Source: Balaenoptera acutorostrata (taxonomy: Eukaryota; Chordata; Mammalia; Artiodactyla; Balaenopteridae). From it: DNA of 64,000 nucleotides. The notes under the pieces are model-generated. The model was not told the origin of the DNA. It ran no database searches and saw only the letters and a list, made by a program, of their open reading frames with translations. The stretch spans positions 5,828,001 through 5,892,000 of the forward strand of contig NC_080067.1 in NCBI RefSeq assembly GCF_949987535.1. The letters are read 5' to 3'. Below are positions 47,802 to 59,530 of the stretch, piece after piece; positions within the stretch are counted from its first letter, which is position 1; each line of letters begins with the position of its first letter. The position numbers and the translations under genes were made by a program.

Positions 47802-49617
47802 TATTTCTATTCTTTGGAAGATATTCTTAACTTTACCTTCTAATGCTTCTATTGAATATGTGATCACACCTATCATAATTTTAATTTCCTAATGTTCTTC
47901 TTATCTAATTGCCTCTTTTCAAGGCATCCTTCTTTTTCTTGTATGATGCAATATTAACACCTACTTCTCTGAGGTTATTAACTATTCTGTTTTTTTTTTT
48001 TTTAAAGATATGCCTTCTGCCCCTAGTCTTGTCTCTCTTTATTTGAATTTTGTGCTCAGTATCTTGATCTCTGCATTTCATGATGGAGGCTCTCCTCAAA
48101 TATGTGGTGATCTTTCTGCTCATTCATAATTAAGAATGAGGTGTTAGAAAGGTGATAGCAGAGCTGGTGGGCTGGTGACCTTCACTGAGGTGACTGGGTG
48201 GAAAGCTGGCTTTTTCTTGGCAGATTTCAAAATGTCAGCCTCTGAATAGCAGTTTTCTGGGATCTTCCTACTTCTCCTGAGAAGGAGCTTCTAATGTCCC
48301 CCAGGGCAGGGGTGTGGGGTAGGTGGGGTCTTGGACACTGGTGTCCGGATGCCCAGCAGGAGCAGAGCCCTTGGGCGGGGCGGTATTCCCATCACTACAT
48401 ACTTGTGTTTTCATTTTCGCTTCTCCCTCTCTCCCTCTCTGTGCCTCACGTCCCCACTTAGTCTTTGAACTCTCCTTTCTTCTGCAAAAGTTAGAGGAGG
48501 AAATGTCCTCTGCTTGTACCCTCACCTTTGGATGAACCTCATGGCTCCAATTCCCGAGGCTTTTGAAGGTTCTGGAAGTTCAGCAGGCTGATCTCTCATC
48601 AGTATCTCCTGTGGATACTTACTTTCAGCTTCCACCACTTCGCTTGATCATGTATTTTTTCTCCATGCTCTCTTTATCTTCCAAAAATGAGTTCACATCA
48701 TTTATATGGTGTTGTTTCTGCTCATTTCTTTGCCCTTATGATTTATGCTTTTCTTTTTCCTAGCTGTCATTTAAGTGTGGTTTCAGGCGAGAATGAAGAT
48801 AAACACATGTGTTCAATCCACTATGTTTTATCATCAGATTTAAATAAATGTAACATTTTCTTTCTCTTTTATTTTGGTAGTGTTAAGTCCTGAAATAACA
48901 TAATGGGCTACTTCACATGGGACCCAGGAAAATATATTTGGAGATTTAGCTTGGGAGTTTGTTTCTGGTTTAAAAGATAAGGTTCATTTATACAGAAAAA
49001 AAAAAAAAATCATTTCATTTCATTCATTAGCATATGTCCACAGACATGGCAAAGCTTAATGCTTAAAAAAAAAAAAAAAAAAGACTTGAATGTGACTTGG
49101 TTTTACGAATCATCAAACAGAAAAGTATAAACAGCCTTATTATTCTGTCATCGCTGAGGCTGTACTGTTCCGGATCATAGTTTTTGCACAATGGGAGGTA
49201 TTTGAGAGTTGTTTTTCCTCCCTGATGGCCCAGCATAGATTGATTCAGAGATAATGTACTGAGGTAGACAGGTTATGTGGTTTCGGGGCGCTGGGAATGC
49301 GAGCAAAATTTCTGATTAAAGCCTTTTGAATAATTCTTGCTGGAGGCGCTATATCCCATTTCCTCTGAATTGTATATGTTTAAAATCTGAAATATGCCAA
49401 AGGAAACAATGAAGATTAAAAAAAACTGACTTCCCGGGAGAAGTAATGTACTTTCAAGCTGTGCTTGGCTCTCTTGGACTGAGACTTTCATAAATATCTC
49501 TGGCCAGACCATTGCACAGGGTGCCCAGGACAACCTGGTACGGTCACCAGGGCCACACTTAGCATTTGGAGCAGCTTGTAAAGTTCTTCATGAGGAATCC
49601 TGGGAAAGGAGAGTCAG
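47802..49617. other. Unique or unassigned repeat DNA
   Basis: 47810-48600 resembles an old repeated sequence ('aggttattaactattctg', 'ctcctcaaatatgtggtgatc', 'taagaatgaggtgttag') that I cannot name. A-runs at 48996-49010 and 49065-49082. No coding signal. Confidence 0.35.
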
Positions 49618-49755
49618 AAAGAGCTGCATTTGAGTCCCACGTCTACCATTTATGCTTGTGTTGTTGAGGTCACAGATTAGGAACCTCTGTGACCCTCTTC
49701 TTTCGAATAATAAAGGTATCCATGCTGTAGAAGGATTTTATAAAAGTGAAATGAA
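49618..49755 (+). repeat. MIR SINE, diverged
   Basis: 'gagctgcatttgagtcccacgtctaccatttatgc...gaacctctgtgaccc...aataataaaggtatcc' follows the order of the MIR core. Confidence 0.5.
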
Positions 49756-49810
49756 GTCGTGTGTGTGTGTGCGTGTACGTTCACATAGTACTTAATAATG
49801 GACTATTTGA

Positions 49811-49912
49811 GGGACTTCCCTGGCAGTCCAGTGGTTAAGACCATGCCTTTCCGATACAAGGGGCATGGGTTCGATCCCTGGTCGGGGAACTTAGATCCCA
49901 CGTGCCGAGGGG
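49811..49912 (+). mobile_element. CHR/Bov-tA-like SINE head only
   Basis: tRNA-related head 'gggacttccctggcagtccagtggttaagacc' through the B-box 'ggttcgatccctggtcggggaac' and 'ttagatcccacgtgccgaggggct'. It then stops with no body end, (TAAA)n or poly(A). A normal SINE insertion needs an A tail, so this copy was 3'-deleted later or was inserted in an unusual way. Confidence 0.88.
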
Positions 49913-51607
49913 CTGTTTGAAATTTTTTTATAGCTTCCATTAATCTGAAATCTACATATTAAATAACCGTATTGAAGCCACGTCGAGTACAGGCGCCATC
50001 ACCTTAGAAACTCCTGGCGCCCACAAAATGGTTAATGTGATTATGCTGGTATGTTTGAAGTGTGACACCCAAAGATAGATCTTTAGGTAAGTAAGTAGCC
50101 CACACTGAGAGTTAGCTAGGAAGAAATATTTCCATTTTTAAGAATACGCATCCAATGGCAGATTATGGTTTTCCTTTTAAATATTTGGATTTTGAAGCCA
50201 TAATAACATTCTTCCTCTCTATAGGCTGATTTTGAAAGTTTTATTCTGGGCAGAATTTGCTCCCTGTAACTCTGTCCTAATACCCATAGTGCACGAAATG
50301 ACAAACTTCTTACAGGAGACTGATAAGCCTGTGCCTGAGAGGACCCGGCCGCCACAGAATTAGTCTGGCAACGCTGATAAAGAGGCACTGCTGTCTCTGA
50401 GGTCTGATGGAAAAGGAAGAAAAAAAAAAAAGAAAAAATCACTGCCACAACTTTCTTTCTGGAAGACTTGCCTACATGCTGTATTTTTAGTTTTGTCAGA
50501 GGAAGTGGGTGTCGATCAAGATATTTTAGGAAAGGCTTAACTTTCCCCAGCGATATTGTGAGCTTTTGAATGTTTCCTGATTCACAAAAATATCCCCAGA
50601 TTAGTAAGGGAAAAGATCAGTTGGCTTTATCTGGGGCTGCTATTTTATTTTATTTATTTGCTTTTGCGAAGAGCATCTTTTAGCTGGTACCTTCACTCAG
50701 AAAGGCCAGGGATGGAGCTTGTTCTGGGGAAACAAGGCTGGAGAAATTGCTGGTTCAGAGTGAAGGGAGAGAGATGCACTTTCCAAGCACTTGGTGCTTG
50801 CACATTAAACTGTGCTGTAGAGCGTCTGAGATGTTTGCAGATGCTTTTTTAAATTCCTGCTCTAGATGGACAGTCTACTTGCAGTACAGTCTACAGGACA
50901 GTCTACGAGGCCTCTCTGGAAATGCTTTTCCAAATGGTGACATGTAGTAACATCTAAGTGTCTTCCTAAGAGAAGGTGCTTTTCCCTTCTACTGGAGAGA
51001 TTTTCAGGGACCATCTCTTTTCAGGCTTTTCTCTCTACACTGCTCTGATGGAATGCTTGAGAATCTCGGGGAGAGCTTAATTTTGAATGTAATTTAATGA
51101 AAGCCCTGATCAAACTAAACACTTTACGCATAAAACTTTGAGTTAATGGCTTTTTCATTACCTATCCAGGTCCTTCATATGTCAGGTTATTTTCAATATC
51201 CATCTATTTACACCACCAGAAAATTGCAATACATGAGGGTTCCTAAATAAAAATTTTCAATGGAATATGGTATTCTTCTCCTAGGATGATCTTGAAATAT
51301 TGAACTAAAGATCAGGAGGAATAGTGATCAGTTACTAATCATGAAGATCAAGCAAAACAGCAAAGCTATGAGTAGGAAACGCAGGTGAGGCATGAATGTT
51401 TTAGTGAAGTCATGATTCACCAAGCCTGAATGCAATTAGAACTGAATAACAAATTTTCCAGCAGGTAGACCTAATTATCCAGGGTGTGAAGTTAAATCAA
51501 GTTACTGTTCCACTTTCCCTCTTATCCTGTGTTCAAACACACCTTAACCTACTTATTCATTATTTCAATGTATTTTATCATCCTCACCCAAAGAGTAATG
51601 GTAGGGA
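49913..51607. other. Unique intergenic DNA
   Basis: A minus-strand open frame at 50448-50116 (110 codons, Phe-rich start from an A/T run) is judged spurious. Confidence 0.45.
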
Positions 51608-51812
51608 ACTAACATTTATCAAATACTTACTGTATAATATTTGTAACAGACCATGTTTTCTAAAAGTGTTGTCTTCTTTAATTGTCCCAGCAATCTTAAG
51701 AAGAATGAGTTATATTAGTTATGTATATTATAATGCACATTTTTATTTATAAGAAGATAACTTCAAAGAGGTTAAATAACCTGTTCAGAGTCACACAGCA
51801 AATCTAGAGAGG
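51608..51812 (-). repeat. MIR SINE, antisense
   Basis: Plus text 'catttatcaaatacttactgt...cttcaaagaggttaaataacctgttcagagtcacacagcaaat' is antisense MIR. Confidence 0.8.
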
Positions 51813-51927
51813 CTTAAAGGTAATGACAGTTTGGAAAAGGAGATACAAATTAAATGAATGATCTACCCATTGTATGAAAATTAAAATGATCAGAGTTTTG
51901 GTGAATATCCAGAATTAGAGGCTCATT

Positions 51928-52000
51928 TGTCTTGAGTGACCTTGAACAAAATTCTTAATTTCTCCAAGCCTCAGTTTCCTCACTTAAAAGAGATGTATTT
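51928..52000 (+). repeat. MIR SINE core
   Basis: 'gagtgaccttgaacaaaattcttaatttctccaagcctcagtttcctcac' is MIR core in sense orientation, opposite to the MIR 115 bp upstream. Confidence 0.85.
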
Positions 52001-52559
52001 AAATTCTCTGGTCCCTAAATTCCCTCCAGGTGACAGATCACTTCTCTCAGTTCCATGGTGCTCTCCACCTGTCAGGCACCACTAAGCGTTGCCCAGGTAA
52101 CAGAATACAGACAGACACACGAGCATGGCTCTTACAGGAGGAGCTGTGGACCTCCATGAAAAGTAGGGCAGTGTCTTCTCAGAATGAATGATGCTAATGG
52201 TGCATGACATGAGATGATGGGAGAGCTTCAGTTTTTGATCCAATGTCCTGAAATGAGTCCCTTTTCATCAAAGAGAAGGATCAGAGAGTTTAGGGTAGAT
52301 GGTGCACATGAGTCTTTCCCCTGGTGGAGATGACAGAAAGCCGAGAAAGTGAGGTGACTATTTCATTGATAGAGGCAATTTTCATCAGTTTGAGGAGTGA
52401 TGAAAGTCGCTAGTCATTCCATCCCCATTTAGCCCTTTCAGCTCTTTTTTTATTGCAAAAGTTTTGTTTTGTTTTTTTTCTGGGTCAAATGCCATTGCTG
52501 GGGACATCAATTATTTGATTCATCTTGACCTTTGGGCTGGAGATCTACTTGTAAGAAAT
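52001..52559. other. Unique intergenic DNA
   Basis: No repeat or gene signal recognised. Confidence 0.45.
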
Positions 52560-52564
52560 TTTCA

Positions 52565-52745
52565 CGGATAAACCACAAGGTCCTACTGTATAGCACAGGG
52601 AACTATATTCAGTATCCTATGATAAGCCATAATGGAAAAGAATATAAAAAAGAATATATATATATGTATAACTGAATTGCTTCGCTGTACAGCAGAAACC
52701 AACACAATGTTGTAAGTCAACTATACTTCAATTTTAAAAAATCTG
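52565..52745 (+). mobile_element. L1 3' end, severely 5'-truncated
   Basis: Type-A L1 3' terminus in sense orientation: 'acaaggtcctactgtatagcacagggaactatattcagtatcctatgataagccataatgg...gctgtacagcagaaaccaacac...tatacttcaattttaaaaaa'. Same text as 57530-57695. No clear target-site duplication. Confidence 0.9.
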
Positions 52746-54083
52746 GAAAATAAAAGAGGTTTTCCCTGTCAGTCTGGTAAAAGAAGGAGCCTCTAAAACC
52801 CATGCTATTTAGATTCTGTAACCTTTGATATTCTGAGTTTAGGAGTCATAATAATAACAAGACTTAAGTGTTTGTTCAAGGTGTCTGGCTTATGTGGTCA
52901 AGAACAGAGAGGAATCCTTAGTCATTCTCTGGCCTGAATTTAGATGAGGGACTATTAGAGCTGAGACTCACGAAACACTTGTCTCGAATCACTTGTAAAG
53001 GAACCATTATTCAAAAAGATTTCTCTAAAGAATGATTTTCGCAAAATATTTTATAGCTCATGGACACGCAAGACCTTGACAGTCCCTGGCACAGCCTTCG
53101 ATACATTTAGTATTTGCTGTTCATGATTTGCTTCCAGATGAAGCCTAGAGGGAGTTGAAATGAATTAGGAATTTGTGGCATATTTTAGGAGCTATGTCCA
53201 TTTTAGTTGCAGAGAGGCTGCCCATCCAATTTAGGCAAGACAGCATTCGATTTCTACCCTCACATTCCATCGGACAACATTTTCTCTGAAAATGCACGGT
53301 TACTGTATTTCTTTCTCTTGATGAAGTCCATTCATTTCCGTCTTCTTTATCGTTCAAAGAAAGCAATAGCTATCCTGTTCATAGACTTCATGTTTATTTG
53401 TACCCTTTTCTTTCATTTTCTGGAAGATTAGTATAGCTGACCTTACCTCTCTCTTCTGAGTTACCTCTCTGTTACAATCTCTTAATTCCTCCATCCAACT
53501 TGGGGGAATCCATTAAAGTCATTTTCTCAAAATTTCTCAAGTCTGGTGGATCTAAAGCTGATCGCTTTGGATGTTCATGTCTTAAGTAATTGCTACGAGA
53601 GCTTTGGAAATACCCAATCAGCAGTCATGCTGGATGGATCTCACAGGAAGTCCTTGGTTTTTGTGGTTATTGTTAATATCTGAATATTGTTATTAGTCAC
53701 CTGGTGGAGAAAGTTCCAGAAAAAGTTTCATCTGGTGCATGTTGGAGGAAAAGGGTTTGAGGACGATGCAGTAGTTCCCTGGGGGTCTGTGGGTTACTCT
53801 ACCGAAATGTTAGCCCACTAATGCTGCATCTCTGGACATTCAAAGGTCTCTGTGTCTTGGCACTTCCCTGTATGAACTGCTTTGGGTCCCTATTGGATCT
53901 TAAGTATTCAAAGAGAAAGGAAAAGTAAACACCCAGCAAATTCACTCTTAAAATTTAAAAAGAGAACATATTCATATTTTCAGTAAATAAACACTACCAA
54001 TAAAGAGTATAAATGTATATTATATCCATATATACAAAAATAGTGAGACGGAAAAATACACAGGCTGAAACAGAAGTAAAAGT
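52746..54083. other. Unique intergenic DNA
   Basis: No repeat or gene signal recognised. Confidence 0.45.
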
Positions 54084-54090
54084 AAGTGAG

Positions 54091-54388
54091 GGGCTTCCCT
54101 GGTGGCGCAGTGGTTGAGAATCTGCCTGCCAATGCAGGGGACACGGGTTCGAGCCCTGGTCTGGGATGCTCCCACATGCCGCGGAGCAACTAGGCCTGTG
54201 AGCCACAACTACTGAGCCTGCGCGTCTGGAGCCTGTGCTCCTTAACAAGAGAGGCCGCGATAGTGAGAGGCCCGCGCACCGCGATGAGGAGTGGACCCCG
54301 CTTGCCGCAACTAGAGAAAGCCCTCGCACAGTAACGAAGACCCAACACAGCCAAAAATAAATAAATTAATTAATTAATTTAAAAAAAA
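54091..54388 (+). mobile_element. CHR SINE
   Basis: Complete plus-strand CHR SINE with A/B boxes and a tail ending in (TTAA)n and A10. Flanked by a short AAGTGAG duplication (54084-54090 and 54389-54395). Confidence 0.92.
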
Positions 54389-54551
54389 AAGTGAGGAAGA
54401 GAGTGACACGTGAGAGGAAAACTCAGTGAACTGTGTCATGAATCCCCTGGTAGACGCTGCAATGTCAGTGGGCCCTGCATCTAGTAGCCTCTGGCCACGA
54501 GCGCTCTGCTCAGCTGGTACTGTCCTTTGAAACGAGTGAAATTTGTTCATA

Positions 54552-54645
54552 GGATTTTTAGGAAGATTAAAATACCTAATAGAAGTGAAGTATTTAGAGT
54601 AGTGCCTGGCACGTGGTAAGTGCTGTGTGGTTTTAGTTGTTAGTG
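54552..54645 (+). repeat. MIR SINE 3' part
   Basis: 'agattaaaatacctaatagaagtgaagtatttagagtagtgcctggcacgtggtaagtgctg' is the 3' region of MIR. Confidence 0.75.
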
Positions 54646-55544
54646 GTGGTGTTGACTCTCCAGAAGGGTTTACTTCCTAACCAGATGGTTTTGTGTGCAT
54701 GCGTGTGCATGAATATACTAAACACTGCAAGTCACTTTCGCATACAATAGGTAACCTCACCCTTCTTTATTCTGCTCAGTTAGCAAGGCAACCTTGTAAG
54801 ACAATGCTTGGAAATTACGTGTGGGACCAGGGTTTCTTCTGAGCCTGTTTGTTTGTTTTTAATGTACATTGAACTTTGGGACTAAGTCTAAGGAAATATT
54901 TAGTGAGGACAAAAAAATGAAACACTATTTTGAGTAATTGAGTTAGTAGATCCTTGTACCTTTCAACAGAATATAGAATCTGCTCAGTCTAAGGCCATGC
55001 TCATAACTAACATAAACAGGTCTAGATATCTGAGACCTTGTGGTTCTAAATGCGTCTGTGCTTCATATTCTACTTACGCTTTTCTCATAGATTTCTTGAC
55101 TGTACCATGTTAAAGGAACTCACATGTGTAACGTGGATGTTACTCTGAAAGTACTCAGTCAGTGTGAATTGCCTACCCCTTTCTTTTTCTCCAAGGTAGA
55201 AATTAAAGTCAGAAAAAACATTTTTTTAAATGTTCAGCAACAGGGATTGTATAAACTCAATGTGCTAAGTTCACTAATTACAATAGACATTTAATTGCCT
55301 TTTTATTATAGTCACAATATAATTAAATATTATGCTTTAGGCCATACAATTTATAGAAAGGCGATAATCACCCCTTTTTAATGTTTTTCCTCACATGTTT
55401 GAAAAGCTTTTAGAAGAAAGTAAATCTATTTCTCCATATGGACTGTGTAGACGTGTTTCTGAATACAAACCTTTGAACAATTTGGGGCTTATGATCATTG
55501 AGATAAAAAGCAATTTGTCTTGCATAATCTGCTTGATTTTTTCT
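54646..55544. other. Unique intergenic DNA
   Basis: No repeat or gene signal recognised. Confidence 0.45.
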
Positions 55545-56007
55545 TTTTATTGAAGTATAGTTGATTTACAATGTTATGTTAGTTTCAGGTGTACAGCAAA
55601 GTGATTCAGTTACACATACATATATATCTATTTTTTTCAGATTCTTTTCCCTTATAGGTTATTACAGAATATCGAGTATAGTTCTCTGTGCTATATAGTA
55701 GGTCCTTGTTGGTTATCAATTTTATATATACTAGTGTGTATCTGTTAATCTCAAACTCCTAGTTTATCCCTCCCCCCCCCGCTTTCCCCTTTGGTAACCG
55801 TAAGTTTGTTTTCTATGTCTGTGAGTTGGTTTCTGTTTTGTATATAAGTTCATTTGTATCATTGTTTTAGATTCCACATATAAATGATATCATATGATAT
55901 TTGTCTTTGTCTGGCTTGCTTCACCTAGTATGATAATCTCTAGGTCCATCCATGTTGCTGCAAATGGCGTTATTTCATTCTTTTTTATGACTGAGTAGTA
56001 TTCCATG

Positions 56008-56067
<60 letters not shown>

Positions 56068-56237
56068 CACATCTTGTTTATCCATTCATCTGTGGATGGA
56101 CATTTAGGTTGCTTCCATGTCTTGGCTATTGTGAATAGTGCTGTTATGAACATTGGGGTGAATGTATCTTTTTGAATTATGGTTTTCTCTGGATATATGC
56201 CTAGGAGTGAGGTTGCAGGATCATATGGTAGCTCTTT
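55545..56237 (-). mobile_element. 5'-truncated L1 with a long microsatellite
   Basis: Minus-strand type-A L1 3' untranslated region plus ORF2 C-terminal codons. It is homologous to 33000-33660 but carries a (TA)n(CA)n expansion at the L1 'tgtatatatac' site. Truncated after 'catatggtagctct'. Target-site duplication not found. Confidence 0.92.
56010..56067. repeat. (TA)n(CA)n microsatellite
   Basis: About 23 TA units followed by about 6 CA units inside the L1. Other L1 copies here have only TGTATATATAC at this point (for example 33483-33492), so the expansion happened after insertion. Confidence 0.97.
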
Positions 56238-57225
56238 GTTTCACAGAGAATAGTGTATTTGGAATGTTTCTGTCCTGAAACACGCAGTGGTGCTTAATGA
56301 CACTGATGTTGGTGGCTTTCACTGGTGCTGAGTAAGTAATGTGTGTGGGTGTTTACTCCCCAGGCTGTTTTCCATGTCCCAGCCATGACTGTGGCTGATC
56401 TTTTTCTGCTCCAGGCTAAATCGTATACCTCTGTACACGTCAGCCATCAGATCCTCACTTCTTGAGTGTTGCTAACAGAATCTTCTTTTCCAGCCTGGTT
56501 CTGTGTAGGGAAGATTGAGTTCTGCCTAAGGAAACAAGCTAGGTTTGTTGTCCTTAGAAAAGCAGGGATATTAATAGTATCTGGTCCACATATAGTAATG
56601 TTCCAGACCATGTGCCAGACAGTCATTTTGTTTTATTAAAATAATCTTTTCATCACAGTATTTTTCCTTGAGTTTGCTGACTGTTTATAAAACACTTAGC
56701 CACAAGTGGCTTATTGATTTTGGTAAAAACTGATTCACACCATGGACAACAGAGAGTTTGGATTTGATTTTTAAATTTTATTTTTAATTAAATTATAAAA
56801 ACGATACTCTTTTTTTATTGTGAGAAGTCAGAAACATTAATGAAGACATGGGATGTGATTTTTCTGCCTCATTTGAGATGGGTATACATACACCTTTTTC
56901 TTGATTGTAGATTTGCTTGTCATGAGCCATGCCTTGAATCAAAATTGTTTCTCTGCGTCTTTCAAGAGCTGGCAGTGAGAGCTTGCCTGATTGACTGTGG
57001 AGAGCTTCAGTGTTTAGATTACCCTGTGAGATGAAAAGGAAATGGAAAGGCTTGTTTGATTTCTGAAGTCAACCATTGCCACCCCCAGCTCAGGTTCTCT
57101 GCATCTCTGTGGGTAGGGAAAGAGTGAAGTAGTTGGGAGGAGCTTTGAAGAGGGATGGATAAGTGTGTTGAGGGAAAAAAAGTTTATTTGCAGTGAGAAA
57201 TGCTTCTGAAAAAGCCAATAAACAG
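56238..57225. other. Unique intergenic DNA
   Basis: No repeat or gene signal recognised. Confidence 0.45.
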
Positions 57226-57237
57226 AAATGCTTCCAG

Positions 57238-57700
57238 CAGATCTTACTCAGCCATCAAAAAGAATGAAATAATGCCATTTGCAGCAACATGGATGAACCT
57301 GGAGATTATCATACTTAGTGAAGTAAGTCAGAAAGAGAAAGACAAATACTATGTAATGTCACATATATGTGGAATCTAAAATATGATACAAATCAACATA
57401 TCTATGAAACAAAAACAGACTCACAGACATAGAGAACAGACTCATGGTTGCCAAGGGGGAGGGGAGGTAGGGGAGGGATGGATTGGGAGTTTGTGATTAG
57501 CAGATGCAAACTATTATATATAGGATGGGTAAACAACAAGGTCCTACTGTATAGCACAGGGAACTATATTCAATATCCTGTGACAAACCATAATGGAAAA
57601 GAATATGAAAAAATATATATATGTATACCTGAGTCACTTTGCTATACAGAAGAAATTAACACATTGTAAATCAACTGTACTTCAATAAAATTAAAAAACA
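57238..57700 (+). mobile_element. 5'-truncated L1 with clear target-site duplication
   Basis: Plus-strand L1 starting in the last ORF2 codons ('cttactcagccatcaaaaagaatgaaataatgcc'), then the type-A 3' untranslated region and 'caataaaattaaaaaac' tail. Perfect 12-bp duplication AAATGCTTCCAG (57226-57237 and 57701-57712). Confidence 0.95.
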
Positions 57701-58139
57701 AAATGCTTCCAGTGGGAGGCATATCTCAGGAGCCATAAACAAGAACCTGAGAAAAGTGTACATCACCATTCTTAAATCAGGGGCACTGATTGGCTTTCTT
57801 CCTAACTGAGGAGCTTTTAAATTTTTTAATTTTTGCATTGAGTGTGTAAGTCATATGTGGCTAAAATTTCTAAAGGTATTTTATTGGTTTGTTACTGCTG
57901 TTTAACGAACCATCCCATTGACTTAAAACAGCCGTGACTTATTATCTTTATTCTTGGACACATGCTGCCCGTTGGCTGGGGTTCAGCTGATCTAGGCGTG
58001 GCTCAGCTGGGCGGGTTGGCTTCAGGTTGTGATCGCTGGGCAGCCCTGCTTCTTTTTGTGGGTGTTAATCCCACTGAGTCATCTCTGTTCCACATGTCTC
58101 TTGTTCTCCTTGGACCAATAGGTTTGCCAGGGCAGGTTT

Positions 58140-58376
58140 GTTTTTTTTTAAATTTTTTGTTGGAGTACAGTTGATTTACAATGGTGTGTTAGTTTCTGCT
58201 GTACAGCAAAGTGAATCAGTTATACATATACATATATCCACTATTTTTTAGATTCTTTTCCCTTATAGGTCATTGTTATAGGTCATTATAGAGTATTGAG
58301 TAGAGTTCCCTGTGCTATATGGTAGGTCCTTATTAGTTATCTACTGTATATATAGCTGTGTGTATGTCAGTCTCAT
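58140..58376 (-). mobile_element. 5'-truncated L1 3' end, nested
   Basis: Minus-strand type-A L1 3' end (plus T-run at 58140-58149, then 'ttggagtacagttgatttacaatgg...'). It ends in the 3' untranslated region near 'gtgtgtatgtcagtc'. It is inserted in the older repeat; target-site duplication not resolved. Confidence 0.88.
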
Positions 58377-58552
58377 ACCAGAGGCATAAGAGAGCTAGGC
58401 TGAAATGTGGCACACTTCAGCCTATTAATTGAAATTGACCCCAAGCCCAATAGAAGGCAGGGGTTGAAATCTAATATGCCCATTGAAGGAGGAACAACAT
58501 AGTTACATGGCAAAGGGCATGAATATGGGGAGGGGTAAAAATTGGGGACCAA

Positions 58553-59500
58553 AAGAAGATATACATATTGCCAAGAAACACGTGAAAGGATGCTCAGCAT
58601 CACTAATCATTAGAGAAATGCAAATCAAAACTACAATGAGGTATCGCCTCACACCAGTCAGAATGGCCATCATCAAAAAATCTACAAACAATAAATGCTG
58701 GAGAGGGTGTGGAGAAAAGGGAACCGTCATACACTGTTGGTGAGAATGTAAATTGATACAGCCACTATGGAGAACAGTATGGAGGTTCCTTAGAAAACTA
58801 AAAATAGAACTACCATATGACCCAGAAATCCCACTACTGGGCATATACCCTGAGAAAACCATAATTCAAAAAGACTCATGTACCACAATGTTCACTGTAG
58901 CACTATTTACAATAGCCAGGACATAGAAGCAATCTAAGTGTCCATCAACAGATGAATGGATAAAGAAGATGTGGCACATATATACAATGGAATATTACTC
59001 AGCCATAAAAAGAAACGAAATTGAGTTATTTGTAGTGAGGTGGATGGACCTAGAGTCTGTCCTACAGAGTGAAGTAAGTCAGAAAGAGAAAAACAAATAC
59101 CCTATGCTAACACATATATGTGGAATCTAAATAAAAAGGTTCTGAAGAACCTAGGGGCAGGACAGGAATAAAGACACAGACATAGAAAATGGACTTGAGG
59201 ACACGGGGAGGGAGAAGGGTAAGCTGGGACGAAGTGAGAGAGTGGCATGGACATATATACACTACCAAATGTAAAATAGATAGCTAGTGGGAAGCAGCCG
59301 CATAGCACAGGGAGATCAGCTCTGTGCTTTGTGTCCACCTAGAGGGGTGGGATAGGAAGGGTGGGATAGGGAGGATGGGAGGGAGACGCAAGAGGGAGGG
59401 GATATGGGGATATATGTATATGTATAGCTGATTTATTTTGTTATACAGCAGAAACTAACACACCATTGTAAAGCCATTATACTCCAATAAAGATGTGAAA
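58553..59500 (+). mobile_element. 5'-truncated L1 (ORF2 C-terminus and type-B 3'UTR), nested
   Basis: Plus-strand L1 starting in the ORF2 C-terminal region ([17 protein letters not shown], then CWRGCGEKG; the frame is cut by TGA after HCW). ORF2 homology ends THICGI-stop near 59130, then comes a type-B 3' untranslated region ending 'ccaataaagatgtgaaaa'. Duplication AAAAATT(G/C)GGGACCAA at 58537-58552 and 59501-59516, 15 of 16 identical. Confidence 0.95.
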
Positions 59501-59530
59501 AAAAATTCGGGACCAATGATGCAGTCTACA

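Larger units (their letters stand above)
57880..59530 (+). repeat. Ancient interspersed repeat split by two L1 insertions
   Basis: Three pieces of one old mammal-wide repeat (family unassigned) are seen. 57880-58139: 'ctgctgtttaacgaaccatccc...cttaaaacagc...ggctggggttcagctgatc'. 58377-58552: 'accagaggcataagagagc...agttacatggcaaagggcatgaatatggggaggggtaaaaattgggg'. 59501-59530: 'gggaccaatgatgcagtcta'. Removing both L1s restores the expected order of the repeat. Confidence 0.65.

Noticed and set aside
50116..50448. 110-codon minus-strand open frame
   Set aside because: The start is a Phe run from an A/T tract; no domain and no conserved context.
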